Of a stretch of 64,000 bases of DNA, positions 14,567 through 22,212 are shown piece by piece. Made by a program: the position numbers and the translations under genes. Below the pieces are notes generated by a model, which did not search any database, was not told the origin of the DNA, and worked only from the letters and a program-made list of their open reading frames with translations. Source of the stretch: a virus; IMG/VR virus record IMGVR_UViG_3300005731_000180, positions 1 through 64,000 of that record, one strand, 5' to 3'. Position 1 is the first letter of the stretch. Each line of letters opens with the position of its first letter.

Positions 14567-15063
14567 TTAGAGTAACTTGTCCGCATTGTGACATTGAGTA
14601 CGGAATTAGTCCAGAAAGAGAAGTGGAACATGACGACTACTTCGCAATGACGTGTATCAGTTGTGAGGGTGACTTCCTAGTAAACGGACTCGGAGAAGCT
14701 AAGGCCCTTACACCAGACGAAATGGAAGCAGTTCTAAATGAGTTCGATAGACAGGAAGAAGAGGGATACTTTCCAACACCTTCACTAGTTGCCGAGACTA
14801 AGATGAACGGTACAGAGGTGGACTCTTTGCTGAGTATCTACAGCCTTACGGATAACTTGGAAGGTCTGGATGACGAATCGCTAGTGGACGAAATTGACGA
14901 GATTATGAGATTATTCGTGAAGGAATTGGACTACCAGTACAATACCGAGTATGCAGAGTGTATCCGCATGTTTAATGTATCACGAAAGCTGAATAAGTCG
15001 GATCGTAAGCTATTAGAGAACTGTTACAAGCTTACGTACGGTGTTGGGTGTGGAAGGATTTAG
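14563..15063 (+). CDS. Zinc-ribbon hypothetical protein
   Basis: 166 residues. N-terminal CPHCDIEYG (6-9) and MTCISCEGDF (about 31-34) form a four-cysteine zinc ribbon. The rest is acidic and helical, with a Cys near the end (GVGCGRI). Likely binds nucleic acid or a protein partner. ATGA overlap upstream. Confidence 0.65.
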   Translation: MIRVTCPHCDIEYGISPEREVEHDDYFAMTCISCEGDFLVNGLGEAKALTPDEMEAVLNEFDRQEEEGYFPTPSLVAETKMNGTEVDSLLSIYSLTDNLEGLDDESLVDEIDEIMRLFVKELDYQYNTEYAECIRMFNVSRKLNKSDRKLLENCYKLTYGVGCGRI

Positions 15064-15065
15064 GT

Positions 15066-15230
15066 ATGACAAAAGAAGAGTTGGCAGATATTATTGAGGA
15101 CATTGTTTGGGACACTTACGACTATGATCTTGTTTCTGGACATTCTATTAGTGGTGAAACTATTATTGAGGAGTTGGAGAAGTTAGGGTTCCATTTTACA
15201 AATTATTTTCCAGAGGAGAAAGAAGAATGA
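15066..15230 (+). CDS. Small acidic hypothetical protein
   Basis: 54 residues from ATG 15066 (AAGGA eight bases upstream); an in-frame GTG at 15048 would add six residues and overlap the previous gene. Acidic helical sequence (KEELADIIEDIVWDTYDYDL). No family recognised. Confidence 0.55.
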   Translation: MTKEELADIIEDIVWDTYDYDLVSGHSISGETIIEELEKLGFHFTNYFPEEKEE

Positions 15231-15454
15231 TATATCCTACAGAAACTATAAAGAGTTGGTCAAAAAAGTACGAAATTAATCCAATAGAAGATGAATGTCC
15301 GAAGTGTGGAATTAAAAGAGTTGCAAATATCCCATTTGCTGATGGTGTTTTAAGAGGGTTTATTTCTGAAGTACATGAATGTGGAGAGCGTTACACATTG
15401 GTGACTTTTGTTGATACTACTAACCAACTAGTGGATTTATTTAGAAATGGATAA
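15227..15454 (+). CDS. Small CxxC protein
   Basis: 75 residues, ATGA overlap. CPKCG at about 22-26 plus a distant Cys-Gly (HECGE) give a likely zinc site. No family recognised. Confidence 0.6.
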   Translation: MIYPTETIKSWSKKYEINPIEDECPKCGIKRVANIPFADGVLRGFISEVHECGERYTLVTFVDTTNQLVDLFRNG

Positions 15455-15650
15455 CCTTCCAATCCCGATATTCAGCAACCTGCTGATATACAAGAGTTAT
15501 CAAGGCTTTTCTGTAGAGCTTTGTTTAACTGAGCCGTATTGTCCAAATGGAGAGGTTCCACTCGTTTTTGTAATGTGTGGGTTTATCGAGTTTATTGTGG
15601 AGAGTAAGTGGCTTTATAGGAAGATTTACGAAAGGAGATTTAGATGCTAA
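15447..15650 (+). CDS. Small hypothetical protein
   Basis: 67 residues, overlapping both neighbours by 7-8 bases. Hydrophobic and Cys-containing middle (EPYCPNGEVPLVFVMCGFIE), basic end. Function unknown. Confidence 0.5.
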   Translation: MDNLPIPIFSNLLIYKSYQGFSVELCLTEPYCPNGEVPLVFVMCGFIEFIVESKWLYRKIYERRFRC

Positions 15651-15934
15651 CAATTATTTTACTAGGGTTATTAAGTTTTATCACCGCATTAATTGCAGAT
15701 AGTTCGAAAGAAGATGGAGCTTTTGGACTATTTTTTGGTTTATTGATAGGCTTATTGGTTTCTTCTATTGGTTTTAATTTTGATTACACAAAAGCGTCTA
15801 CTTTTAGAAACGCAGAGAGTGTATGCGTTAAGTCAGGTTCTAAGCTGAAATTAATTCAACATGATGGAGACTTTAAGTGCGTCAATGGTGCAGAGTTCGA
15901 TAGGGATGTATTAAAGGAAGTCAAGGGTGAGTAA
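15644..15934 (+). CDS. Two-TM protein with HDGDFKCVNGAEFD domain (paralogue)
   Basis: 96 residues; site AAGGAG. Two TM helices (about 2-18 and 27-46) and the C-terminal domain VCVKSGSKLKLIQHDGDFKC followed by VNGAEFD. It is a clear paralogue of the gene at 7636: same topology, same spacing of the two cysteines and the same terminal motif, but diverged elsewhere. Function unknown. Confidence 0.65.
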   Translation: MLTIILLGLLSFITALIADSSKEDGAFGLFFGLLIGLLVSSIGFNFDYTKASTFRNAESVCVKSGSKLKLIQHDGDFKCVNGAEFDRDVLKEVKGE

Positions 15935-16052
15935 GGTTACGCTTGACGACATTAAGAGGATGTACTATAATGGGGATGATCCAATTAGGTTGTTCAGGTT
16001 ACAGACCAGGTACTTGAAGTTCGGCGAGTTTATAGGATTTTTGGAGGGGTAG
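15927..16052 (+). CDS. 41-residue micro-protein (candidate)
   Basis: GTG 15927 overlaps the previous stop. Encodes MSKVTLDDIKRMYYNGDDPI and a further 21 residues with FRLQTRYLKFGEF. Its 3' end contains GGAGGGG, the Shine-Dalgarno of the DNA polymerase gene. A promoter is embedded in its coding region, so the open frame could also be chance. Confidence 0.4.
   Translation: MSKVTLDDIKRMYYNGDDPIRLFRLQTRYLKFGEFIGFLEG
15943..15971 (+). promoter_or_regulatory. Sigma-70-type promoter before DNA polymerase
   Basis: TTGACG at 15943-15948, 17-bp spacer, TATAAT at 15966-15971. It lies 84 bp before the polymerase start and overlaps a small open frame. Confidence 0.7.
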
Positions 16053-16054
16053 GT

Positions 16055-18397
16055 TTGATTAGAATGAGGTCAAATTCAGTAGTAGCTAAAGACTATAAGA
16101 CAGTAAACTCTTTAGAACTATTTGAAGAGTTACTAGAACATATAGATAAGTACGACTATCACGCTTTCGATGTGGAAACAACAGGACTAGATGTTCACGA
16201 AGATATCGTGATAGGTTACGGAATTTGCGGTAAAGCAGGACAAGCTTATTATGTTCCTATTTACTGGTGGGATGTTTTAGAACAAGAATTAAAGAAATTC
16301 GATTGGGAATTTGACACCACATTACCACTTAGAAAATTGAAGGACATTCTTACTTGGAATGGTAGTTACGATATTCAAATCACAAAGAACGACTTAGGTA
16401 TCGACTTATTAAATAACTTAGCATCAGAAGTAATGCTAATGAAGCACACTCTTCAGGAAGAAGGGCCATTCAAGCTAAAAGAGTCGGCAATAGAAGAACA
16501 GCACAATCTTGGACTAGACGTAGAAAAAGCGGCTAACGAGGAACAACTTATTCTTAAAGAGAATATTGAAAAGAATGGTGGAAAGGCTACTAAAACTAAC
16601 TATGAACTGTATAAAGCGGATATGCCAATAATAGCTACCTATTGTTGTGCTGACGTTGACTTAACTTTTAGGCTACACGAGCTCTATTACGACCGACTAG
16701 AAGAAGAAGGACTTTGGGAATTCTTCTATATAGACGAAGTGATGCCTCTGTATAAAGAAGTGACTATTCCGATGGAAGCCATAGGAGTGCGTCTTGATCT
16801 TCCATTAATTGAAAAAGTGGACAAAGAGATACAAGTTGATATTGCCAAATATAAAGAAACAGTCATTGAAGGTCTTAAGAAGTCCGACGGTTTCGACGAT
16901 TGGGTGGAATCATTCGCTGCTAAAAAATTCCCAGTAAAAAAGGGCGGCTCTTTTGGAAACAAACTAGCAGAAGTGTTAGGTTTACCTTTTCCAAAGTCTG
17001 AGAAAACTGGAAAGTATTCTATTACTAAGAAGACTAAAGAGCTTATAAAAGAATCCCATCCTGATATTTACGCATTTTACGAAACAGAGAAAGGTAAAGA
17101 ACCAGAGCTAAGTAAAGAACTTACTAAGAAGGTTCAGAGAGAGTTACTATCAGAACTGACAGAAGGTAACTTAATTTCGATAAACAGTAAACAGCAGATG
17201 GCAGATTTGGTATTCGGATACTTAGGGGTAAAGCCTATTGGAAAGAAAGGCAAGTCTGGTCACTACAGTTTTACTGAAAGTACGACAGACGAGATCGCAG
17301 ACAAGTACGGTTTCGATTGGGCCAAGGATTTGCAGATTTACAATAAGCTTGCTATTAAGATTAAGCCTACATATATCGACAGGTTCTACCAAAATCATAA
17401 AGACGGGTACTTTTACTTTAATTATAAGCAACATGGAACGATATCTGGACGTTATGGGTCAGATGCTCAACAAATCCCAAGACCGATGGAAGAAGGTGAG
17501 GCTCCTGAGATTATCATAAAGTATGTTAACCAATTAAGGAAGTTTTTCATTGCCAGAGAAGGACATGTGTTCATAGACGATGATTATGAGTCGCTAGAGC
17601 CGCATGTGTTCGCTCACGTATCTACAGACGAGAGGCTTAGGGATATTTTTAGAAAGGGTCACGACTTCTATTCTTCTATTGCTATTCCAACAGAAGGTTT
17701 AACTGGAGTTAGTGCTGATAAAAAGGCTGACAATTACTTAGGAAAGGTTGATAAAACTAAAAGACAGGCAGCCAAGAAGTATGCCCTGGGTATCGTTTAT
17801 GGATTAGGAGATTATGCTTTATCAAAAGATTTAGAAATTTCGCAAGAAGAGGCTCAAGAAAAGATAGATAATTACTTAAACGGATTTCCAGACCTAGCTA
17901 AGTGGATGAAAGATTCTGAAAGGATGGCAAAAACTTTGGGATATGTTAAGACTCAAACAGGTAGAATTCGACACTTACCAAAAGTTAAAGAACTATATGA
18001 AAGGCACGGAGATAAACTTCTTGACTATAAATACAGGAATAAGCTAATACATCAGAAAAAAGCTACGTTAGGGAAGGAAGAGGCTAATAAACTTGTTACT
18101 GGGTGGTATTTAGACTATAAGAATGGACTAAATAATGCCAAAAATGTGCAGATTCAAGGATTAGCTGGTTCTATAGTGAATAGAGCTATGATCGCTGTTG
18201 TTCGAGAGTTTAAAAAAAGAGGTATAAAAGGAGTTCCAATAGCTCAGGTACACGATCAAGCTATTTTTGAAGTTCCAGAAGAAGTTAAAGAGTTGTCTAT
18301 GGAAATTGTACAAGATAAAATGGAAAACATCACCAAACTTAGCGTAGACTTGAAGGCTATTCCTGAGTTAGCGAATAATTGGGCAGACGGACATTAA
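16055..18397 (+). CDS. Family A DNA polymerase with 3'-5' exonuclease
   Basis: 780 residues. TTG 16055 is favoured because GGAGGGG lies at the right distance; ATG 16064 is the alternative. Exonuclease: AFDVETTGL (39-42 DVET), NGSYDIQI (about 102-106), YCCADVD (about 196-202). Polymerase: motif A FIDDDYESLEPHVFAH (about 506-521), motif B KRQAAKKYALGIVYG (about 569-583), motif C QVHDQAIFEV (His733, Asp734). Motif A is atypical: YESLEPH replaces the common YSQIELR, but the catalytic Asp and the Glu are kept. It is the replicative polymerase, as in T7-like phages, and works with the separate helicase and primase. Confidence 0.93.
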   Translation: MIRMRSNSVVAKDYKTVNSLELFEELLEHIDKYDYHAFDVETTGLDVHEDIVIGYGICGKAGQAYYVPIYWWDVLEQELKKFDWEFDTTLPLRKLKDILTWNGSYDIQITKNDLGIDLLNNLASEVMLMKHTLQEEGPFKLKESAIEEQHNLGLDVEKAANEEQLILKENIEKNGGKATKTNYELYKADMPIIATYCCADVDLTFRLHELYYDRLEEEGLWEFFYIDEVMPLYKEVTIPMEAIGVRLDLPLIEKVDKEIQVDIAKYKETVIEGLKKSDGFDDWVESFAAKKFPVKKGGSFGNKLAEVLGLPFPKSEKTGKYSITKKTKELIKESHPDIYAFYETEKGKEPELSKELTKKVQRELLSELTEGNLISINSKQQMADLVFGYLGVKPIGKKGKSGHYSFTESTTDEIADKYGFDWAKDLQIYNKLAIKIKPTYIDRFYQNHKDGYFYFNYKQHGTISGRYGSDAQQIPRPMEEGEAPEIIIKYVNQLRKFFIAREGHVFIDDDYESLEPHVFAHVSTDERLRDIFRKGHDFYSSIAIPTEGLTGVSADKKADNYLGKVDKTKRQAAKKYALGIVYGLGDYALSKDLEISQEEAQEKIDNYLNGFPDLAKWMKDSERMAKTLGYVKTQTGRIRHLPKVKELYERHGDKLLDYKYRNKLIHQKKATLGKEEANKLVTGWYLDYKNGLNNAKNVQIQGLAGSIVNRAMIAVVREFKKRGIKGVPIAQVHDQAIFEVPEEVKELSMEIVQDKMENITKLSVDLKAIPELANNWADGH

Positions 18398-18398
18398 T

Positions 18399-18881
18399 AT
18401 GGATATGAAGACTTGTAAAAAGTGCCATAAAAAACTGCCTGTCACTTCTTTCTACAAAGGAAGAAGTGGGTGTATAACTTGTAGAAAAGCTTATATGAAA
18501 ACTTATAGAGAGGAAAATAATTATAATAAACTTTATTATGAAAAGAATAAGGAAAAAGATAAGAAAAGATGTTTAGAAAATTATTATAAAAACAAAGATG
18601 ATCCAAGTAAAAAACTAAAGTGGAGAGAAAGTCAACTAAAGATTAAATATAACTTAACTATAGATGATTGGAACCTTATGTACGAGGAGCAGGATTATTT
18701 ATGTGCTATCTGTAAAACAGACGAACCAAAAGGAAACGGATTGTTTCATGTAGATCACTGCCACTCCTCTGGAAAAGTGAGAGGATTATTATGTCATCAT
18801 TGTAATGTAGCTTTAGGGTCTTTTAAGGATGATATTGAAGTATTAGAACGAGCTATACGTTATCTGAAAGATAATTCTTGA
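18399..18881 (+). CDS. Endonuclease VII/HNH-type nuclease after DNA polymerase
   Basis: 160 residues. CKKCHKKLP and CITCRKAY form an N-terminal zinc ribbon. The C-terminal half has YLCAICKTDEPKGNGLFHVD then HCHSSGKVRGLLCHHCNVAL, the recombination endonuclease VII/HNH pattern with Cys-bound zinc and the catalytic D-H. No good Shine-Dalgarno is present. A free-standing HNH gene just 3' of a polymerase gene is a usual site for homing endonucleases; a Holliday-junction role is the alternative. Confidence 0.8.
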   Translation: MDMKTCKKCHKKLPVTSFYKGRSGCITCRKAYMKTYREENNYNKLYYEKNKEKDKKRCLENYYKNKDDPSKKLKWRESQLKIKYNLTIDDWNLMYEEQDYLCAICKTDEPKGNGLFHVDHCHSSGKVRGLLCHHCNVALGSFKDDIEVLERAIRYLKDNS

Positions 18882-18906
18882 CACCTCCTCATTTATCAAC
18901 TATAAT
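18878..18906 (+). promoter_or_regulatory. Perfect-consensus sigma-70 promoter
   Basis: TTGACA at 18878-18883, 17-bp spacer, TATAAT at 18901-18906. It overlaps the stop of the HNH gene and is followed by a 40-nt leader and AAGGAG before ATG 18947. Confidence 0.9.
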
Positions 18907-18946
18907 CTAAAGAGTAACAGGGAAATAATTCCCAAGGAGCAGTAAG

Positions 18947-19159
18947 ATGAAAAAATATCGTGTATTCCTTCCAATTTTTGCAACATCCATAGAAGTAGTA
19001 GAAGCTAACTCACCAGAAGAGGCATTAGAGTTAGCTAGTGGTACACCTAGTGTATGTTACCACTGTAGCAAAGAAGTGGAACTATCTGAAATTGATTTCG
19101 AGACATTGGATAACACTAAACTGGAAGAAATGGTTTTCGAACTAGACGAGGATGAATAA
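18947..19159 (+). CDS. Small hypothetical protein under a strong promoter
   Basis: 70 residues; AAGGAGCAGTAAG upstream. Begins KKYRVFLPIFATSIEVVEAN then SPEEALELA, a beta-hairpin plus helix pattern common in small phage proteins. Contains CYHC. Acidic end. Directly behind a consensus promoter, so probably made early and in quantity. A host-takeover role is possible but unproven. Confidence 0.65.
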   Translation: MKKYRVFLPIFATSIEVVEANSPEEALELASGTPSVCYHCSKEVELSEIDFETLDNTKLEEMVFELDEDE

Positions 19160-19197
19160 TGAAGCGAAGTGAAACCGTGGGAACCCGAGGAGGAAGC

Positions 19198-19344
19198 GTG
19201 AGAACCGAAGTAAACATCAAACTAACACTGGAAACCCTAGACCACTCGGAATACTGCACCCTCATGGATATAATCGAGTCAGCATTGGAAACCCAATCAG
19301 GAGTTGTAGACGTAGAGGTAAAATCGGAGGAGTACTATGAGTAA
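19198..19344 (+). CDS. Small hypothetical protein
   Basis: 48 residues from GTG 19198 with GAGGAGG five bases upstream. An upstream in-frame ATG at 19159 (overlapping the previous stop) would add 13 residues but lacks as good a site. Sequence RTEVNIKLTLETLDHSEYCT, acidic end. No family recognised. Confidence 0.55.
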   Translation: MRTEVNIKLTLETLDHSEYCTLMDIIESALETQSGVVDVEVKSEEYYE

Positions 19345-19636
19345 GACATTGCTAATAGAATTGCATAACGGAGAGCTAACAGATACGATATTTGAAGTTG
19401 TAGAGCCGCAACATGACGAAGCTCCATGCAAGCTGGTTTACAGTGAGTTAGGAAATTGGACTAAGAAAGGTTCTGATGCATACAAACTAGAAATAGTAGG
19501 TACTACCTACACATTTACTGACTGTTTTACAAAAAAGAAGTTTAAATTAGATATTTGTCAGTTAGCTGCACTAATTCAACTGGCAAATTTACACTCTAAC
19601 AACCTGTCAGAATACAAACTATTTAAGGAGCTTTAA
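19337..19636 (+). CDS. Hypothetical protein
   Basis: 99 residues; CGGAGGAGTACT upstream. Beta-rich first half (TLLIELHNGELTDTIFEVVE). No family recognised. Confidence 0.6.
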   Translation: MSKTLLIELHNGELTDTIFEVVEPQHDEAPCKLVYSELGNWTKKGSDAYKLEIVGTTYTFTDCFTKKKFKLDICQLAALIQLANLHSNNLSEYKLFKEL

Positions 19637-19637
19637 A

Positions 19638-19838
19638 ATGAGCTGTAAGCCTTGCGGAGAGAATCCATGTAACCAACCATGGTGCAGCTTTACAGAGCTC
19701 TACGACGTAACCTGCGGCTGCTGTGGACGTGTTAGCATAGTAACATGGAAGGATGCTGTCGAGAATGGGCCAATTTGCTGCCCAACTGAGGATTATGAGA
19801 TCGCAGAATCTTCAGTAAATTTAGTGGAGGAAGAATGA
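19638..19838 (+). CDS. Small Cys-rich (zinc-binding) protein
   Basis: 66 residues with ten cysteines: CKPCGENPCNQPWC, CGCCG and ICCP. Probably binds one or two zinc ions. Starts one base after the previous stop (GGAGC upstream). Confidence 0.65.
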   Translation: MSCKPCGENPCNQPWCSFTELYDVTCGCCGRVSIVTWKDAVENGPICCPTEDYEIAESSVNLVEEE

Positions 19839-20170
19839 GTAGCGATTATGGACTAAAACCATGTCCTTTTTGTGGTTGTGACGATGTATTAGATCATTCT
19901 AGTTGTTTTTTCGTCACTGTGAAATGTAAATTATGTGGAGCTACTATTAAAGACGGTACGGTGCCTGTACTTGTAAAAAAAGACAAAATACCTATCGGAA
20001 TAACAGACGATATGCTATATGAAGCTACAGGTTTTTGTTTACGTTCAGAAAACGGTGATATTTTAGAGTACCCTAAACATGGGTATGTAGGAATTAATAT
20101 AAAAAAGTCCTTATATAGGTTCGGTGTTTCTTGTAGATGGAATAGGAGAAGTAATGAAAATAAAATTTAG
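19835..20170 (+). CDS. Lar-like zinc-ribbon protein
   Basis: 111 residues. N-terminus LKPCPFCGCDDVLDHSSC then VKCKLCGATI fits the small Lar restriction-alleviation-like zinc ribbon (K-P-C-P-F-C-G ... C-x-x-C-G). The C-terminal 60 residues are not part of that family. Restriction alleviation is known for some relatives only, so the role here is inference. Confidence 0.6.
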   Translation: MSSDYGLKPCPFCGCDDVLDHSSCFFVTVKCKLCGATIKDGTVPVLVKKDKIPIGITDDMLYEATGFCLRSENGDILEYPKHGYVGINIKKSLYRFGVSCRWNRRSNENKI

Positions 20171-20384
20171 AAGATCATATCCAGATCATACAGAGGTTAC
20201 GTTAGAAACTGACAATGTAAAACTAGATATTGGGTATTTTGATGAAGAGGAATTATCCACATTTCTATCAAATTTACAAATAGTTATTTTAGACGAACTA
20301 ACTTACAATGATTATAAGTGGTGGATTGATTTAATAAAAGATGAAGTAGAAAGAGCTGATTATAGTTTGGTGGAGAGGAAATGA
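20154..20384 (+). CDS. Hypothetical protein
   Basis: 76 residues from ATG 20154 (AGGAGAAGTA upstream; an earlier in-frame start lies inside the previous gene). Sequence KIKFRRSYPDHTEVTLETDN, with an acidic helical end. No family recognised. Confidence 0.6.
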   Translation: MKIKFRRSYPDHTEVTLETDNVKLDIGYFDEEELSTFLSNLQIVILDELTYNDYKWWIDLIKDEVERADYSLVERK

Positions 20385-20617
20385 AATTTATATGGAATAT
20401 AGCATTTATATTTACTATCGGTTTTACTGTTGTGTCACTTATTTATTTAGTAACTATATTAATCGGCGGTTTTGAGTTCAATAGAGAATTATATTCAGGT
20501 ATCTATGTCGCATGTTGTATTGTTTCGATTTCAGCAGGAAATGTAATCACTCAAGTCGATGATGAGTATATTGCAAAGGATTTAAAGGATTACTTATTTA
20601 AAGGAAAGGAAGAATGA
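20381..20617 (+). CDS. Two-TM membrane protein
   Basis: 78 residues; TM helices at about 4-27 and 38-56, charged C-terminal tail. Two Cys adjacent in the second helix. Function unknown; near the holin-like gene. Confidence 0.6.
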   Translation: MKFIWNIAFIFTIGFTVVSLIYLVTILIGGFEFNRELYSGIYVACCIVSISAGNVITQVDDEYIAKDLKDYLFKGKEE

Positions 20618-20805
20618 CTAAAGAAGAGTTTATAAACGAAGCGTACCGCAGAGCAGATAATGCAGGTAGGATAGATGATGAATTAGTGATCAGATTCTAC
20701 TTGGACATGTTCCTTAAAATGGGTATGGCACCTCCCGAGATGGAAGGTAAGTACGTAGACGGAAGGGTGCAAAAACGAGGATGGGAAGAGGAGCCTTTAT
20801 GTTAG
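20614..20805 (+). CDS. Small hypothetical protein
   Basis: 63 residues, ATGA overlap. Helical start (KEEFINEAYRRADNAGRIDD). The 3' end carries GAGGAGC, the ribosome-binding site of the holin-like gene. Confidence 0.55.
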   Translation: MTKEEFINEAYRRADNAGRIDDELVIRFYLDMFLKMGMAPPEMEGKYVDGRVQKRGWEEEPLC

Positions 20806-21179
20806 ACTCGATATTCAGAATAGCTAACAAGCTCATTCCAGATAAAAACAAGAAATACGATGCACTAATCGAAATGTCCAAGTCGGACTCAGAAGCTACT
20901 CGTGCAGATGCTGCAATTCTCGTAAAAGAAATGGAAACTGGTAGCGGCTCTTGGAGACCACGAGTGGCATACTTACTTTGTGCGTATTTCCTCATATTCT
21001 CTGGATTGTACTTCCTGGCACCTGCGATAATCGTAATGGGTGACTTGAACATGTACTACCTAGAACCTACTCCAGACGCAATGTTTTCGCTACTAATCGC
21101 TTCTGTAATCCTACTCTCACTGGTAATCGGAAGGGAAATCGTGAAGCTTATACGAGCTTTAAAGGGTAAGATTCTGTAA
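20799..21179 (+). CDS. 3-TM holin-like membrane protein
   Basis: 126 residues from ATG 20799 (GAGGAGC upstream). A soluble helical start is followed by GSGSWRPRVAYLLCAYFLIF, a hydrophobic hairpin with LAPAIIVMGDLN, and a last TM (MFSLLIASVILLSLVIGREI) ending VKLIRALKGKIL. The W-R-P before the first membrane segment and GRE-x-x-K after the last one match the Holin_3TM family of phages and gene-transfer agents. It would permeabilise the inner membrane at lysis. It lies in the early arm, away from the late genes, so the holin call is moderate. Confidence 0.55.
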   Translation: MLDSIFRIANKLIPDKNKKYDALIEMSKSDSEATRADAAILVKEMETGSGSWRPRVAYLLCAYFLIFSGLYFLAPAIIVMGDLNMYYLEPTPDAMFSLLIASVILLSLVIGREIVKLIRALKGKIL

Positions 21180-21180
21180 C

Positions 21181-21209
21181 TTGACACGGAAATCGCAACA
21201 TGGTATAAT
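21181..21209 (+). promoter_or_regulatory. Perfect-consensus sigma-70 promoter
   Basis: TTGACA at 21181-21186, 17-bp spacer, TATAAT at 21204-21209 with TGG before it. GGAGGGAG and ATG 21228 follow. Confidence 0.92.
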
Positions 21210-21227
21210 CCACTTGGAGGGAGTAAT

Positions 21228-21401
21228 ATGGACGAAGTAAAGCTAACATTCACAGAATTCGACGAACTGAAAGACAAGCTGTTCCAATTAGAGCAGGATA
21301 ACGCTGAGTTGGAGAAGAAGGACATAGCGGAGAAGTTTATCAATGCTCTGAGATGCGAGGCAGCATACGAGAATTACAAGAAGAGATTCGAAGATGAATA
21401 A
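21228..21401 (+). CDS. 57-residue acidic coiled-coil protein
   Basis: ATG 21228 with TTGGAGGGAG upstream, directly behind a consensus promoter. Helical and charged (EFDELKDKLFQLEQDNAELE; ENYKKRFEDE at the end). The stop overlaps the next start. Too small for family assignment, but context makes it a convincing gene. Confidence 0.7.
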   Translation: MDEVKLTFTEFDELKDKLFQLEQDNAELEKKDIAEKFINALRCEAAYENYKKRFEDE

Positions 21402-21594
21402 ATCAGAAGCACTACTAAAGCACTACGCTACTATGAATATTGCCAGAGAACTAATGTACAGCTTTGCCACAAAAGAACACGGAATTTCAGCAGCAGTTGA
21501 TTTTGAGTACGCAATTCACGTAGCCGAAAAAATGTACGAAATCCAAGAGAAACGACAGCAAGAAATTATGAAGGAATTCGAAGATGAAAAATAA
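21394..21594 (+). CDS. Small hypothetical helical protein
   Basis: 66 residues; GAAGA upstream. HYATMNIARELMYSFATKEH, ending EIMKEFEDEK, which resembles the end of the previous protein (KKRFEDE). No family recognised. Confidence 0.6.
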   Translation: MNKSEALLKHYATMNIARELMYSFATKEHGISAAVDFEYAIHVAEKMYEIQEKRQQEIMKEFEDEK

Positions 21595-21763
21595 ACATGT
21601 AAACCCACCGCTTCACAAGATCGTACTCGGATACATCTCGCTATGCATCCCTGCTGCAATGTTGGCCAGAGTAGTAAGGTTCCTTACTGGAAGGAAAGGG
21701 ACACCACTCGAAGTGGGACTGATGGAATACTATTATGACATGGAAAAGAGGTTACTGAAATGA
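21584..21763 (+). CDS. 59-residue single-TM protein
   Basis: ATG 21584 overlaps the previous stop; stop overlaps the next ATG (ATGA). Encodes a polar start (MKNKHVNPPLHKI), a hydrophobic helix (VLGYISLCIPAAMLARVV) and a basic then acidic tail. Consistent coupling on both sides supports it. Confidence 0.6.
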   Translation: MKNKHVNPPLHKIVLGYISLCIPAAMLARVVRFLTGRKGTPLEVGLMEYYYDMEKRLLK

Positions 21764-22212
21764 TTCTAGCTGACACAAGTAACATTATCCAATTGGCACC
21801 ATTTGTGGACTACCTTTACGAAGTTCTTCCGAATAACTACAACAAGGATCAGGCAAGTGTTTACCTAAAAGACGGGACTTGGGAAGTTGTAATCAAAACC
21901 GACTGTAAGGATTCCATGTTCCATCGTGGAACGGTTACGGCTACTGCAAGGTTTGACAAGATCGAGGATGTAGTCGGTTGTCTCGCTGATAGGTATTTTA
22001 ATCTCCAACTTTTTGAGATTCACCTCCACCAAGCAACTATCAACAAAGCTCTGGTAGCTAAATTGGATTACGAGCGTATAGTAGAAGTTGTTGGAGAGGA
22101 AGCGGTATGTCAAGCTGAAGAAGGATGGAATAACTTTGCTAATACTATCGTGAAATATGTGGATAAAATCGAGAGGAAAAAGAATATCAAACTCGTGGAG
22201 GAAATGAAATGA
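21760..22212 (+). CDS. Hypothetical protein
   Basis: 150 residues. Mixed alpha/beta (ASVYLKDGTWEVVIKTDCKD; GTVTATARFDKIEDVVGCLA) and a helical C-terminus. No family recognised. Couples to the phosphoesterase gene by ATGA. Confidence 0.6.
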   Translation: MILADTSNIIQLAPFVDYLYEVLPNNYNKDQASVYLKDGTWEVVIKTDCKDSMFHRGTVTATARFDKIEDVVGCLADRYFNLQLFEIHLHQATINKALVAKLDYERIVEVVGEEAVCQAEEGWNNFANTIVKYVDKIERKKNIKLVEEMK

